A DNA stretch of 64,000 nucleotides from Burkholderiaceae bacterium (GTDB lineage: Bacteria > Pseudomonadota > Gammaproteobacteria > Burkholderiales > Burkholderiaceae_C), in assembly GCA_024235895.1 (NCBI GenBank), contig JACKLM010000002.1:434001-498000 (forward strand), read 5' to 3'. The notes beneath the pieces were generated by a model that did not search any database, was not told the origin of the DNA, and saw only the letters and a program-made list of their open reading frames with translations. Below, piece after piece: positions 16,064 to 24,919 of the stretch (the stretch's first letter is position 1; each line of letters begins with the position of its first letter). The position numbers and the translations under genes were made by a program.

Positions 16064-17563
16064 TCAGGCCTTCTTCAGCGACGGCAGTTTGGACACCAGA
16101 CGCAGCGACACCGTCAGCCCCTCGAGCTGGTAGTGCGGGCGCAGGTAGATGCGTGACGTGTAGTAGCCGGGGTTGCCCTCGACCTCCTCGACGACGACCT
16201 CGGCGGCGGCCAGGGGCTTCTGTGCCTTGGTCGTCTCAGACGAGTTGGCGGGGTCGCCGTCGACGTAGTTCATGATCCAGTTGTTGAGCCAGCGCTCCAT
16301 GTCGGCGCGCTCCTTGAACGACCCGATCTTGTCGCGCACGATGCACTTCAGGTAGTGCGCGAAGCGGCAGCATGCGAACATGTACTGCAACCGGGCCGCG
16401 AGGTTGGCGTTGGCGGTGGCGTCGGGGTCATCGTATACAGCGGGCTTCTGCAGCGACTGCGCGCCGATGAAGGCCGCGAAGTCGGAGTTCTTGCGGTGCA
16501 CCAGCGGCATGAAGCCGTTCTTGGCGAGCTCCGCCTCACGCCGGTCGCTGATCCCGATCTCGGTCGGACACTTCATGTCGACACCGCCGTCGTCGGTCGG
16601 GAAAGTGTGCGTAGGCAGGCCCTCGACCGAGCCGCCGGACTCGATGCCGCGGATGCGCGAGCACCATCCGTAAAGCTTGAACGAGCGGTTGATGTTGACC
16701 GCCATCGCATAGGCGGCGTTGGCCCAGGCGTACTTGCCGTGGTCGCCGCCGCCGGTCTCCTCCTCGAACGCGAACTCGTCGACCGGGCTGGTCTTGGCGC
16801 CGTAGGGCAGGCGCCCTAGGAAGCGCGGCATCGCCAGCGCCAGATAGCGCGCATCGTCGGACTCGCGCAGCGAGCGCCAGGCGGCGTACTCGGGTGTCGT
16901 GAAGATCTTGGTCAGGTCGCGCGGGTTGGTCAGCTCCTGCCACGACTCCATCTGCATCACGGTCGGGCTGGCACCGGCGATGAAGGGCGCGTGCGCGGCA
17001 GCGGCAATCTTGGACATCTCGCCCAGCAGCTCCACGTCGGGCGGGCTGTGGTCGAAGTAGTAGTCACCGACCAGGCACCCAAAGGGGTCGCCGCCGAACT
17101 GCCCGTACTCCTCCTCGTAGATGCGCTTGGCAAGTGGACTCTGGTCCCATGCCGTGCCCTTGTAGCGCTTGAGCGTCTTGCCCAGGTCCGCCTTCGAGAT
17201 GTTCATCACCCGGATCTTCAGCATCTCGTCGGTCTCGGTGTTGTTGACGAGATAGTGCAGCCCGCGCCAGGCGCTTTCGATCTGCTGGAAGTCCGCGTGG
17301 TGCAGGATCACGTTGAGCTGCTCGGACATCTTGCGGTCGATCTCGGCGATCATCGCCTCGATCGACATCAGCACGTCGGCGCCGATCAGCTGGGTACGCG
17401 CCAGCGCCTGCTGCGCCAGCGTCAGCACCGCCTGCTCGACCGCGGACTTGGCCTCGTCGGTCTTGGGCTTGAACTCCTTGTTCAGCAGCGTCGCGAACTC
17501 GTTGCCCTCGTAGGTGACGCCCTGCAGCGCCGAGGCCTGGGTGGCGGGGTTCTGGTCGGCCAT
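16064..17563 (-). CDS. tssC: T6SS sheath large subunit TssC
   Basis: 499 residues (MADQNPATQASALQGVTYEG). Canonical motifs include AMIAEIDRKMSEQLNVILHH, FQQIESAWRGLHYLV, KRIYEEEYGQFGGDPFG, PYGAKTSPVDEFAFEE and RFAHYLKCIVRDKIGSF. With TssB it forms the contractile sheath; the C-terminal part (YYTSRIYLRPHYQLEGLTVS) contributes to the handshake interface. It lies 55 nt after tssB. Confidence 0.97.
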   Translation of the reverse strand: MADQNPATQASALQGVTYEGNEFATLLNKEFKPKTDEAKSAVEQAVLTLAQQALARTQLIGADVLMSIEAMIAEIDRKMSEQLNVILHHADFQQIESAWRGLHYLVNNTETDEMLKIRVMNISKADLGKTLKRYKGTAWDQSPLAKRIYEEEYGQFGGDPFGCLVGDYYFDHSPPDVELLGEMSKIAAAAHAPFIAGASPTVMQMESWQELTNPRDLTKIFTTPEYAAWRSLRESDDARYLALAMPRFLGRLPYGAKTSPVDEFAFEEETGGGDHGKYAWANAAYAMAVNINRSFKLYGWCSRIRGIESGGSVEGLPTHTFPTDDGGVDMKCPTEIGISDRREAELAKNGFMPLVHRKNSDFAAFIGAQSLQKPAVYDDPDATANANLAARLQYMFACCRFAHYLKCIVRDKIGSFKERADMERWLNNWIMNYVDGDPANSSETTKAQKPLAAAEVVVEEVEGNPGYYTSRIYLRPHYQLEGLTVSLRLVSKLPSLKKA

Positions 17564-17618
17564 GGTGGGGCTCCGTGATGCCTGGATGGTCGTGGATCGG
17601 GCTGGTGCGAGCGGCCTC

Positions 17619-18125
17619 TCAGGCGCCTTCGGCAGGCTTGGCGCCCGCGCTGGCCAAGGACTTCAGCAGCGCCTCGTCCTTGATGACCTTGGCAATGAGT
17701 TCCTCGGCGCCGGTCTTGCCGTCCATGTAGGTGATGAGGTCGGCCAGCTGCTGACGCGCCTCCAGGAGCTGCTTGAGGCCGTCGACCCGTGAGGCCACCG
17801 CCGCCGGGGAGAAATCGTCCATGCTTTCGAAAGTCAGCTCGACCGCGAGGTTGCCCTCCCCGGTCAGGGTGTTGGGGACCTGGAAAGCGACGCGTGGCTT
17901 CATTGCCTTCATGCGGGCGTCGAAGTTGTCGACGTCGATCTCGAGGAACTTGCGGTCGGCTACCGGCGGCAGCGGCTCGGCGGGCTTGCCCGAAAGGTCG
18001 GCGAGCACGCCCATCACGAACGGCAGCTGGACCTTCTTCTCGGCACCATAGAGCTCGACGTCGTACTCGATCTGCACCCGCGGCGCGCGGTTGCGGGCGA
18101 TGAACTTTTGGCTGCTTTGCGGCAT
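17619..18125 (-). CDS. tssB: T6SS sheath small subunit TssB
   Basis: 168 residues (MPQSSQKFIARNRAPRVQIE). Conserved TssB sequence: VQIEYDVELYGAEKKVQLPF, FVMGVLADLSG, DRKFLEIDVDNFDARMKAM, LTFESMDDFSPAAVASRV. It forms the sheath heterodimer with TssC, encoded 55 nt downstream. Normal length and no anomalies. Confidence 0.97.
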   Translation of the reverse strand: MPQSSQKFIARNRAPRVQIEYDVELYGAEKKVQLPFVMGVLADLSGKPAEPLPPVADRKFLEIDVDNFDARMKAMKPRVAFQVPNTLTGEGNLAVELTFESMDDFSPAAVASRVDGLKQLLEARQQLADLITYMDGKTGAEELIAKVIKDEALLKSLASAGAKPAEGA

Positions 18126-18173
18126 GGCTTCGGGCTCCTGGGTGGGTGGGGCGGCGCGCGGGGTCGCGAAGGG

Positions 18174-19208
18174 TCAGGCCTCGTCGGGTCGCCCGGCGAG
18201 CATCTCGACCTGGTCGACGCCGTTGGGTGCGAGGTCGCGCATGATGTCGAGGAAACTCTTGTTCATCAGCCGCTGAGCGCGGCGCAGCAGCAGCGGCGCC
18301 GGGTTGCTCGGCTCGTGGCGCTCGATCCAGTCGCAGATGCGGCCGATCGCGTGCACCGCATCGTCGCGCGACGCGATCGCCCCAGCCGGGGTGACCGGCC
18401 GCGCCGGCACGGCAGCGAGGTTCAACTCCCCGTTGCCCGCGGATGCCTCGCCGCCGGCACCGCCCGGCCGGGGCGCGCGCACGCGCGCCACCGCACTGGC
18501 CAGCAGGTCCAGCAGCCGGGTCAAGGGTACGGCATCCGGGGCACGCTCGCGCCCCACTCGCCTCTCGAGCAGCGCGACGATCGCGTGCGTATCACGGTGC
18601 GCAGACTCGGCCGCCTCGGCCAGCCCCGCGTGCGTCGCCAGCAAGCCCTTCAGCGCCTCGATTACGCCCGACTCGGTCGGCACGACTTCGTGGGGTATCG
18701 GGTCGACCGCGCCCAGGCCGAGCGCGAGCTCGCGCAGCGTCAGGCTGCCGCGGACCGGCGCCAGCGCCGCACCGAGCAGATCGGCCGGCACTGCCGCCGG
18801 GGCGAACAGCGGCGCCAGCGCCGAAAGTCGCATCGTCGGATCGCCGCCGTCGCTGGCGTCGAGCTGCGGGTGCACGATGTCCCACAAGCCCTCAAGCAGG
18901 CCGCGCACGAGCGCCAGCCCGCGTGCCGCACCGGCCAGCCCTTGCAGCCTTGCACCAGCGCGCAGCAGCCAGACCGCGACCCGCAGGTCGCGCGTGCGCG
19001 CGGCCAGCGCCAGCGCCTGCTCGTGCACCGCCTGCCAGTCGGGGGGCTCGGCAGGGTAGCGGCGGTCGCCGTACTCGACCTCGGGCTTGCCCGCGCCGGC
19101 CTGCTCGAGCGCGAGAAACGCCGGGTCGTACTCGAGGTTGTCGCCGGCGGGCGCCTCGGCGCTCAGTGCGGCGACCAGCGGCTCGACCTCGTAAGGATTG
19201 GCGGACAT
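18174..19208 (-). CDS. tssA: T6SS cap/priming protein TssA (ImpA)
   Basis: 344 residues from ATG 19208 (MSANPYEVEPLVAALSAEAP); the longer frame upstream to 19301 lacks family character. An ImpA N-terminal domain is clear (SAEAPAGDNLEYDPAFLALE, PDWQAVHEQALALAARTRDL, WDIVHPQLDASDGGDPTMRL). The C-terminal part, AIGRICDWIERHEPSNPAPL and LLRRAQRLMNKSFLDIMRDL, is the short TssA type. It is the first gene of the T6SS operon, so the promoter should lie in 19209-19330, but I see no convincing -35/-10 pair. Confidence 0.93.
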   Translation of the reverse strand: MSANPYEVEPLVAALSAEAPAGDNLEYDPAFLALEQAGAGKPEVEYGDRRYPAEPPDWQAVHEQALALAARTRDLRVAVWLLRAGARLQGLAGAARGLALVRGLLEGLWDIVHPQLDASDGGDPTMRLSALAPLFAPAAVPADLLGAALAPVRGSLTLRELALGLGAVDPIPHEVVPTESGVIEALKGLLATHAGLAEAAESAHRDTHAIVALLERRVGRERAPDAVPLTRLLDLLASAVARVRAPRPGGAGGEASAGNGELNLAAVPARPVTPAGAIASRDDAVHAIGRICDWIERHEPSNPAPLLLRRAQRLMNKSFLDIMRDLAPNGVDQVEMLAGRPDEA

Positions 19209-19329
19209 GCGGCGTGCGGCGCTCGGGCGGACCCGGTGGGACGTTGGCGGCACTCTAGGAGCGCGTGGCGCGGCGGGCAGCGGTCGAAAGTCATTTCGCA
19301 ATGGGCGACCACGGGCCGGCGCGGGGCGC

Positions 19330-20280
19330 TGCCGGCCACGGCCGAGAGCCGGCGGTACACGTAGTTGTCCTTGCCGACCTCGTGGTCACCGGGGCGCCGC
19401 TGGATCTGCCCCTTGGGACCGTTGCCGTCGGTCGCCTTGAGCTTCGAGCCGGGCCGTCGTCGTTGAGCGCATCCGCAAGGAACTGATGTTGAAACCAGAT
19501 GACACAGCCCATGTAGCCCGGCCGCATGCCGCTGACGAAGTCCGGGCCTCGGGGATTCGCCCGCTTCAGCGGGCGGTCCGGGGGGACCGCCCGGCTGACC
19601 CTTCGCAAAATCCCAGAAGGTCGGGATACCGGCCTTGATGTAGCACCAGGTCGCGAAGAGCCCGCGCCAGGACTTGCGGCCATGCTTCGGGTGCCCGACT
19701 CACCGCTCTGGGGCCCAGACCTTGGGCCCGTGCCAGCCGTCGGGCTTGAAGTTGACGTCGCCGAGTATGACCGGCTGACCGAAATGCCGCACCGCCTCCT
19801 TGATGAGCGTCTTCACGAGGTCGATCCCCAGCGGATGGCCCCTTCGTTGTCGAGCACTCCGAAGTGGATCCTGCCGATCTGGTCCGCGGCCCACATGAGC
19901 GCTGTCGGAAGCTTCGCCTCGCAGCCCGATACGGTCGGCTCGGGCATCTGCGGCACCGCCGGCGCGCCGCCGTGCCTCCACAACGCCTGCAATGCGAGCA
20001 GTTAGCCCCAGGTCTCGGGCCCGACGATGCCGCCGCCGCTGAGCGCGTGATCGGACTGGAATTTCCTGACGCGGCCCGGCGTCTTGCTGCCGCAGCGCCC
20101 GTAGGGCGCGAGCGGTGGCAGGCTGGACGGCAGTTTGCTCAGCCCCTCCTACAGCTGCTGAACGTGCGGGCCGCTGGAGCCGAATCGTGGGGTGGCCTCT
20201 ATCACGCTACCCTTGGCAGCGTGGTACATGCGCCGCGAGCTCGCGGAAATCTGGGGTTTCCTGCCGGGCGCCGTGTACTG
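19330..20280 (-). pseudogene. Decayed peptidoglycan-binding and cell-wall hydrolase-like effector
   Basis: Reading from about 20280 leftwards, one frame gives a peptidoglycan-binding domain (RVRKFQSDHALSGGGIVGPE) broken by TAG at 20149-20151 and TAA at 20002-20004. After a frameshift near 19830 the sequence continues as GIDLVKTLIKEAVRHFGQPV, then TGA at 19700-19702, then GRKSWRGLFATWCYIKAG. That last piece resembles the catalytic motif of CHAP/NlpC-like amidases, SWCGxFATWC, with the first Cys changed to Arg. A REP-like hairpin follows, then WFQHQFLADALNDDG in another frame and KATDGNGPKGQIQRRPGDHE. Its place beside tssA suggests a former T6SS effector or lysozyme-like gene (inference). Boundaries are approximate. 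Confidence 0.7.
19556..19595. repeat. REP-like double hairpin inside the hydrolase pseudogene
   Basis: Two overlapping perfect stems: CGCCCGCT/AGCGGGCG with a 2-nt loop (19558-19575), and CGGGCGGTCC/GGACCGCCCG with a GGGG loop (19570-19593). They share bases and so are mutually exclusive. The translated protein loses family character exactly here and resumes in other frames on the far side, as expected if a small palindromic element inserted. Confidence 0.6.
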
Positions 20281-20292
20281 ACCCTGGTTGGG

Positions 20293-22113
20293 TCAGCCCA
20301 ACACCGCCCGCATGGCCTCGTACAGTCGCCTTGGTTGCACCGGCTTGAACAGCACCGGGTCGGCGCCCTCGGCCAGTCGCTGCAGACCCGTGCGTGCGAT
20401 ATCGCCGGTGATCAGGATGGCCGGCAGCTCGCGCCCGCAGATCCGGCGCAGCTGCGCGACGAGTTCCAGCCCGTCGGCGCCGCCGCCGAGATGCACGTCG
20501 CTCAGGACGAGGTCGATCCGGCCCTCCAGTGCCGCCACCGCCTGCTCGACCTGCTCGGCATCGGCCGCGGTCACGGCGTGGAACCCCCACTCCTGCAGCA
20601 GCAACCGCAGTCCCTCGCGGATCGACGGCTCGTCGTCGATCACCAGCACCATCCGCGGCTCGTGGATCGCCATCGGCAGTGTGTCAGCCGGCGCCAGCCC
20701 GCCATCGATCACCGGCAAGTCCCCGGCGCGGATGCCGATACGGACCATCGTCCCCCTGCCCGGCGTGGAGGCGATCTCCAGGCGGTGCCCGAGCAGTCGC
20801 GCGAGCCGCCGCACGATCGCCAGGCCCATACCCAGTCCATGGCTGCGGTCGCGCTCGCCGACGCCGACGCGGACGAACTCGTCGAAGATGCGCGACAGGT
20901 CCTCGGCCGCGATGCCGGTGCCGGTATCCCAGACCTCGATGTTGACCCCGTCGCCGCGGCGTCGGGCGACGACGACGACGCCGCCACGCGTGGTGTGCCG
21001 GATCGCGTTCTGCACCAGGTTGCCGAGCATGCGTTCCAGCAGGTGGGGGTCGCTCGTGACCCAGCGCCCGCCAGGCGCGAGCCGCAGCCCCAGCCCCGCG
21101 AGTTCGGCCTGCCCCGCATAGTGCATGTGAAGCCGCCGGAACAGGTCGCGCAGCGGAAAGGTCTGCAGGGCCGGCGCCACCGCCCCGGCATCCAGGCGCG
21201 AGATGTCGAGCACGGCGTTGAACGATCGCTCCAGCGCGTCGACGGCCCCCAGCAGGTGGCGCGTCAGCGCAGCGTCGGGGCCGGCATGCAGGCGCTTGTG
21301 CAGCGTCGCAGCGAACAGCCCCAACGCGTGCACGGGCTGCCGCAGGTCGTGACTGGCGACGGCGAGAAAGCGGCTACGCTCTTCGGTTGCGCGCTCGGCG
21401 GCCTCGAGCGCCTGGCGCGTCGAGCGCGTGGCCTCGTCCAGCTCCACGCCGCGTCGGGTCTGACGCTGCCATTGGCGATGCAGGACGCGCGCCACGACCA
21501 GCGCCGCGAGGGCGGCGGCCGAGGCGGCGAGCAGGCCCAGCGGGCGGCCCGAGACGGCCGCGGGTAGCGCGACCAGGACCGGCAAGGCCGCCGCCGCTAT
21601 CGCCGGCGCGCCGATCGGTGCCGCGAGTGCCGCTAGACCGACCGCAAGCGCAGCCGACAAGACCTGCAGCGCGCCCTCGGCACCGCCCGTCGCCCAAAGC
21701 GCCGGTGCAGCCAGCCATGCCGCCAGTGCCGCTGCGGCCATCGTGGCCCATGGCACCGTACTCGGGCGCGACACCGGTCGCCCGCGCGACCTGCCCGGCC
21801 GCGGCCTGGCCGTCGCTGCCGCCAGGGCCAGCAAGGCCGCCGCCCACGGCAGCGCCACCCACCGCGGCAGCAGGGCCCCAGCCCCCGGCTCTGCGGCCGT
21901 CTCCCCCGCCAGCGCCGCGACCACGCCCAGCACCGTCCAGGTCGCGAGCAGGCCGGCGAGCCATCCCCGGGGCAGCGTCGCGCGCGCCGCGTCGTCCATG
22001 CGCCGCCTGAGCGCACGGCGCTCGGCCTGCGCCCGCGCGACCGGGTCCTCGCCCCCTTTCGACGCTTCGACGACGATACGGTGTGAACGCCCGGGTTGGT
22101 CGGCGGGACTCAA
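20293..22113 (-). CDS. Membrane hybrid sensor histidine kinase with C-terminal receiver
   Basis: 606 residues if started at TTG 22113 (GGAG about 10 nt upstream); ATG 21999 is an alternative. About residues 45-215 contain five or six hydrophobic membrane helices without an obvious periplasmic sensor. A HisKA domain has the H-box FLAVASHDLRQPVHALGLF (His near 255). The ATPase domain shows MLGNLVQNAIRHT, DTGTGIAAEDLSRIFDEF and HGLGMGLAIVRRLAR. A receiver follows with DLVLSDVHLGG (Asp near 538) and KPVQP. The H-box plus C-terminal receiver class is common in beta-proteobacteria. Signal unknown. It is 90 nt downstream of the response regulator gene and probably co-transcribed. Confidence 0.88.
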   Translation of the reverse strand: MSPADQPGRSHRIVVEASKGGEDPVARAQAERRALRRRMDDAARATLPRGWLAGLLATWTVLGVVAALAGETAAEPGAGALLPRWVALPWAAALLALAAATARPRPGRSRGRPVSRPSTVPWATMAAAALAAWLAAPALWATGGAEGALQVLSAALAVGLAALAAPIGAPAIAAAALPVLVALPAAVSGRPLGLLAASAAALAALVVARVLHRQWQRQTRRGVELDEATRSTRQALEAAERATEERSRFLAVASHDLRQPVHALGLFAATLHKRLHAGPDAALTRHLLGAVDALERSFNAVLDISRLDAGAVAPALQTFPLRDLFRRLHMHYAGQAELAGLGLRLAPGGRWVTSDPHLLERMLGNLVQNAIRHTTRGGVVVVARRRGDGVNIEVWDTGTGIAAEDLSRIFDEFVRVGVGERDRSHGLGMGLAIVRRLARLLGHRLEIASTPGRGTMVRIGIRAGDLPVIDGGLAPADTLPMAIHEPRMVLVIDDEPSIREGLRLLLQEWGFHAVTAADAEQVEQAVAALEGRIDLVLSDVHLGGGADGLELVAQLRRICGRELPAILITGDIARTGLQRLAEGADPVLFKPVQPRRLYEAMRAVLG

Positions 22114-22203
22114 TCGGCATCACTCCATCGGAGGCCGCAGGGCCGGTTGCGGAGGCCGGGCATCCTGGCCGCCGGGGCGCCGAGAGGCGCCCGCCGTGGC
22201 CGC

Positions 22204-22857
22204 TCAGCGAAACAGGCTTATGAGGTGCGAACGCGAGCGCACGTCCAGTGCAAGCAGCAGCGACGAGACATAGTTCTTCACCGTGCCCAGCGACAGGTGC
22301 GTCGCCTGGCTGATCTCTTGGTTCGTGCAGCCCGACAGCACGAGCTCCAGGATCTCCAGGTGACGCGGGCCTAGTTCGGCCACCCGGTCGACCATCGCCG
22401 AGGCGGGCATTCGGGGGAATAGCGAGCTCGAGATTGCCGGCTGCCTGCTGCCCGCCGAGGGCGGCAGCAGTGCCAGCAGCGTCTCGCGCAGCTGCGCCGA
22501 CTGCGCGCCCTTCGGAATGTAGCCGGTCGCGCCGAGCGCACGTGCCTGCGCGACGATGAAGTCGTCCTGAGTGCCGCTGAAGACCGCGACGCGCGCGTCC
22601 GGGTAGGCTTGCAGGAAGCGCTTGAGTCCCTGCAGCCCCTTGCAGTCCGCGAGGTTGAGGTCGAGCAGGACGGCGTCGATCCCCGGCTCCGAGGCGTACA
22701 CGCGCATCGCGTCCTCGAGCGTCGCGGCCTCAAGCCAATCGATCTCGATGCCGAGCAGTTCGGCGCAGGTCGACCGCACGCCGACCCGGACCAGTTCATG
22801 GTCGTCGACGAGCAGAAGGCGCGGGACGATCCCGCCTGGATCCATCGTCTGGCTCAT
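22204..22857 (-). CDS. LuxR/NarL-family response regulator
   Basis: 217 residues from ATG 22857 (MSQTMDPGGIVPRLLLVDDH). Receiver domain with acidic pocket LVDDHE, phosphoacceptor Asp66 (VLLDLNLADCKG), the Thr-like switch in VFSGTQDD and Lys in YIPKGAQ. C-terminal GerE/LuxR helix-turn-helix: LGPRHLEILELVLSGCTNQE, ISQATHLSLGTVKNYVSSLL. It likely pairs with the hybrid kinase 90 nt downstream. A longer in-frame start exists (ATG 22914) but begins before the domain and lacks a clear ribosome site. Targets are unknown. Confidence 0.9.
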   Translation of the reverse strand: MSQTMDPGGIVPRLLLVDDHELVRVGVRSTCAELLGIEIDWLEAATLEDAMRVYASEPGIDAVLLDLNLADCKGLQGLKRFLQAYPDARVAVFSGTQDDFIVAQARALGATGYIPKGAQSAQLRETLLALLPPSAGSRQPAISSSLFPRMPASAMVDRVAELGPRHLEILELVLSGCTNQEISQATHLSLGTVKNYVSSLLLALDVRSRSHLISLFR

Positions 22858-22983
22858 CCCCGCATCAGCATGCACCGCTGCGCGGCGCTGCGAAACCTCG
22901 GGCGGATGATGCATCGCGCGCGATGCGCGCGCGAGCCCTGTGGCGCAAGGGAAAGCGAGGGCCCTCGAAATGCCCAACCGTGC

Positions 22984-22989
22984 TATGAT
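22984..22989 (+). promoter_or_regulatory. Probable -10 element of the tRNA-fMet gene
   Basis: TATGAT lies 13 nt before the mature tRNA 5' end, in an AT-poor region. No good -35 hexamer is visible at 16-18 nt upstream (the sequence there is GC-rich). The call rests on the match to TATAAT and its position. Confidence 0.5.
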
Positions 22990-23001
22990 CTGCGGCTCTG
23001 T

Positions 23002-23078
<77 letters not shown>

Positions 23079-23086
23079 AGTCCCCC

Positions 23087-23125
23087 GACGAACCCGCCGA
23101 TGTGAGTCCACGTGGCGGGTTCGTC
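23087..23125. terminator. 12-bp inverted repeat after tRNA-fMet, possible terminator
   Basis: GACGAACCCGCC (23087-23098) pairs perfectly with GGCGGGTTCGTC (23114-23125) around a 15-nt loop, starting 9 nt after the tRNA. There is no T-tract on the plus strand, so if it terminates the tRNA transcript it is not a canonical intrinsic terminator; it may instead be a processing or stability hairpin. Confidence 0.5.
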
Positions 23126-23229
23126 GCTTCGGCGAACCTCGCGAGGTGGCCGAATCGGCGGGCTGCCGGCCGAGCGCCCTGCACCACCCCGCCCCGACAA
23201 GGGCCGGGCCGCCCCGGCACACTCGGTCC

Positions 23230-24762
23230 ATGACCGAGATCGCCGCGCCGGCCCTGCACTTCGCCTTCGACAACAGCTATGCACGCGAGCTGCCCGGGGG
23301 CTACGTCGCCTGGCAGCCGGCACCGGCGCCGGCGCCGGCGCTGCTGCACCTGAATCGCGACCTCGCCGACGAGCTCGGGCTGGACGCCGATGCGCTCGCC
23401 TCGAACCCCGGCGTCGCGATGCTCGCCGGCAACGTCGTCCCCGAAGGCGCGGCGCCGCTCGCGCAGGCCTACGCCGGGCACCAGTTCGGCGGCTTCTCGC
23501 CGCAGCTCGGCGACGGTCGCGCGCTGCTGCTGGGCGAGCTGATCGACCGCCACGGCCGCCGGCGCGACCTCGCGTTCAAGGGCTCCGGGCGCACGCCCTT
23601 CGCGCGCGGTGGCGACGGCAAGGCCGCGGTCGGGCCGATGCTGCGCGAGCTCGTGCTGGGCGAGGCGATGCACGCGCTCGGCATCCCGACGACGCGGGCA
23701 CTGGCGGTCGTCGCCACCGGCGAGCCCGTGTACCGCGACCGCGTGCTGCCGGGTGCCGTGCTGACCCGTGTCGCGGCCAGCCACCTGCGGGTCGGCAGCT
23801 TCCAGTATTTCGCGGCGCGTGGCGATCTCGACACGCTGCGCCGCCTGGCCGAGCATGCGATCGCGCGCCACGACCTCGCTCTGGCCGGTGACCCGGACCG
23901 CGTCTTCGGGCTGCTCGGCGCGGTCGCCGGGCGCCAGGCGGCGCTGGTCGCGCAGTGGATGAACGTCGGCTTCATCCACGGCGTGATGAATACCGACAAC
24001 ACGACGATCTCGGGCGAGACGATCGACTACGGCCCCTGCGCCTTCGTCGAGGCGTACGACCCGGGGGCGGTCTTCAGCAGCATCGACCACGGCGGCCGCT
24101 ACGCGTTCGGCAACCAGCCGCAGGTCGCGCGCTGGAATATCGCCCGGCTCGCCGAGGCACTGCTCCCGCTGGTGGCCGAACCCGACGACGAGGCTGCGGT
24201 GCGGCGCGCGGTCGAGCGCGCGACCGAGGTCGTCGACGCCTTCCCGGCGCGGGTCGACACCGCGCTGCGCGCCGGCCAGCGCGCCAAGCTCGGGCTGCGG
24301 CACGCCGCACCGGCGGAGGCGGACGGCGACGCCGCGCTGGCCGACGACTGGCTCGCGCTGCTGCAGCGCGAGCGCGCGGACTTCACGCTCGCGTGGCGGC
24401 GGCTGGCCGATGTCGCCGCCGGCGACGAGGCGCCGCTGCGCGCGCTGTTCGCCGACACCCGAGCGCCCGACGCCTGGCTCGCCCGCTGGCGCGCGCGCTG
24501 CACCGCCGACGATGCGGCCACCGGCGCCGATGCCGTCGAGCGTGCGGCGCGCATGCGCCGCGTCAACCCGCTCGTGATCCCGCGCAACCACCTCGTCGAG
24601 GAGGCGCTGGCCGCCGCCAGCGACGACGCTGACCTCGCCCCCTTCGAGCACCTGCTAGCCGCGGTGCGCCGGCCGTTCGACGACGACCCCGCGCTGGCGC
24701 GCTACGCCGAGCCGGCGGCGTCCGCGTTCACGGCCTGCTACCGGACCTTCTGCGGGACCTGA
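23230..24762 (+). CDS. selO: Protein adenylyltransferase SelO (YdiU/UPF0061)
   Basis: 510 residues from ATG 23230 (MTEIAAPALHFAFDNSYARE); upstream in-frame codons run back toward the tRNA region. SelO is a pseudokinase-fold enzyme that transfers AMP from ATP to Ser/Thr/Tyr of target proteins and responds to oxidative stress in studied bacteria. Signature blocks are QAYAGHQFGGFSPQLGDGRA, FKGSGRTPFARGGDGKAA, HGVMNTDNTTISGETIDYGP and MRRVNPLVIPRNHLVEEAL. It ends with Cys-Gly-Thr, the place where selenoprotein forms carry selenocysteine. Single gene, no operon partner. Confidence 0.95.
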   Translation: MTEIAAPALHFAFDNSYARELPGGYVAWQPAPAPAPALLHLNRDLADELGLDADALASNPGVAMLAGNVVPEGAAPLAQAYAGHQFGGFSPQLGDGRALLLGELIDRHGRRRDLAFKGSGRTPFARGGDGKAAVGPMLRELVLGEAMHALGIPTTRALAVVATGEPVYRDRVLPGAVLTRVAASHLRVGSFQYFAARGDLDTLRRLAEHAIARHDLALAGDPDRVFGLLGAVAGRQAALVAQWMNVGFIHGVMNTDNTTISGETIDYGPCAFVEAYDPGAVFSSIDHGGRYAFGNQPQVARWNIARLAEALLPLVAEPDDEAAVRRAVERATEVVDAFPARVDTALRAGQRAKLGLRHAAPAEADGDAALADDWLALLQRERADFTLAWRRLADVAAGDEAPLRALFADTRAPDAWLARWRARCTADDAATGADAVERAARMRRVNPLVIPRNHLVEEALAAASDDADLAPFEHLLAAVRRPFDDDPALARYAEPAASAFTACYRTFCGT

Positions 24763-24871
24763 TACCCCTACCGGCCGGCGCAAGCCTGGCGCCGATCCGC
24801 GCCCCCGTTGATCTGCCGCAAACCCCGGTGCCGCGACCTGGGGCGGACCCGGGCTTGCCGGCGACGGTTTC

Positions 24872-24890
24872 TTTGTATACCGTATGCAAA
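24872..24890 (+). promoter_or_regulatory. Palindromic operator at the promoter of the GntR-led operon
   Basis: TTTGTATAC-C-GTATGCAAA: nine-base arms with 8 of 9 positions complementary, centred on 24881. FadR-subfamily (FCD) GntR regulators often bind TTGTATACAA-like sites. It overlaps a possible -10 (TATACC, 24876-24881) with TTGCCG 15 nt upstream as a -35. Bound regulator would therefore block the promoter of its own operon (inference). Confidence 0.7.
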
Positions 24891-24919
24891 CGTCGCGCGA
24901 TGGCGGCGTGGAGGTTCGC

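Noticed and set aside
24763..24871. A terminator for selO in the gap before the GntR gene
   Set aside because: No stem with a following T-tract was visible in this stretch.
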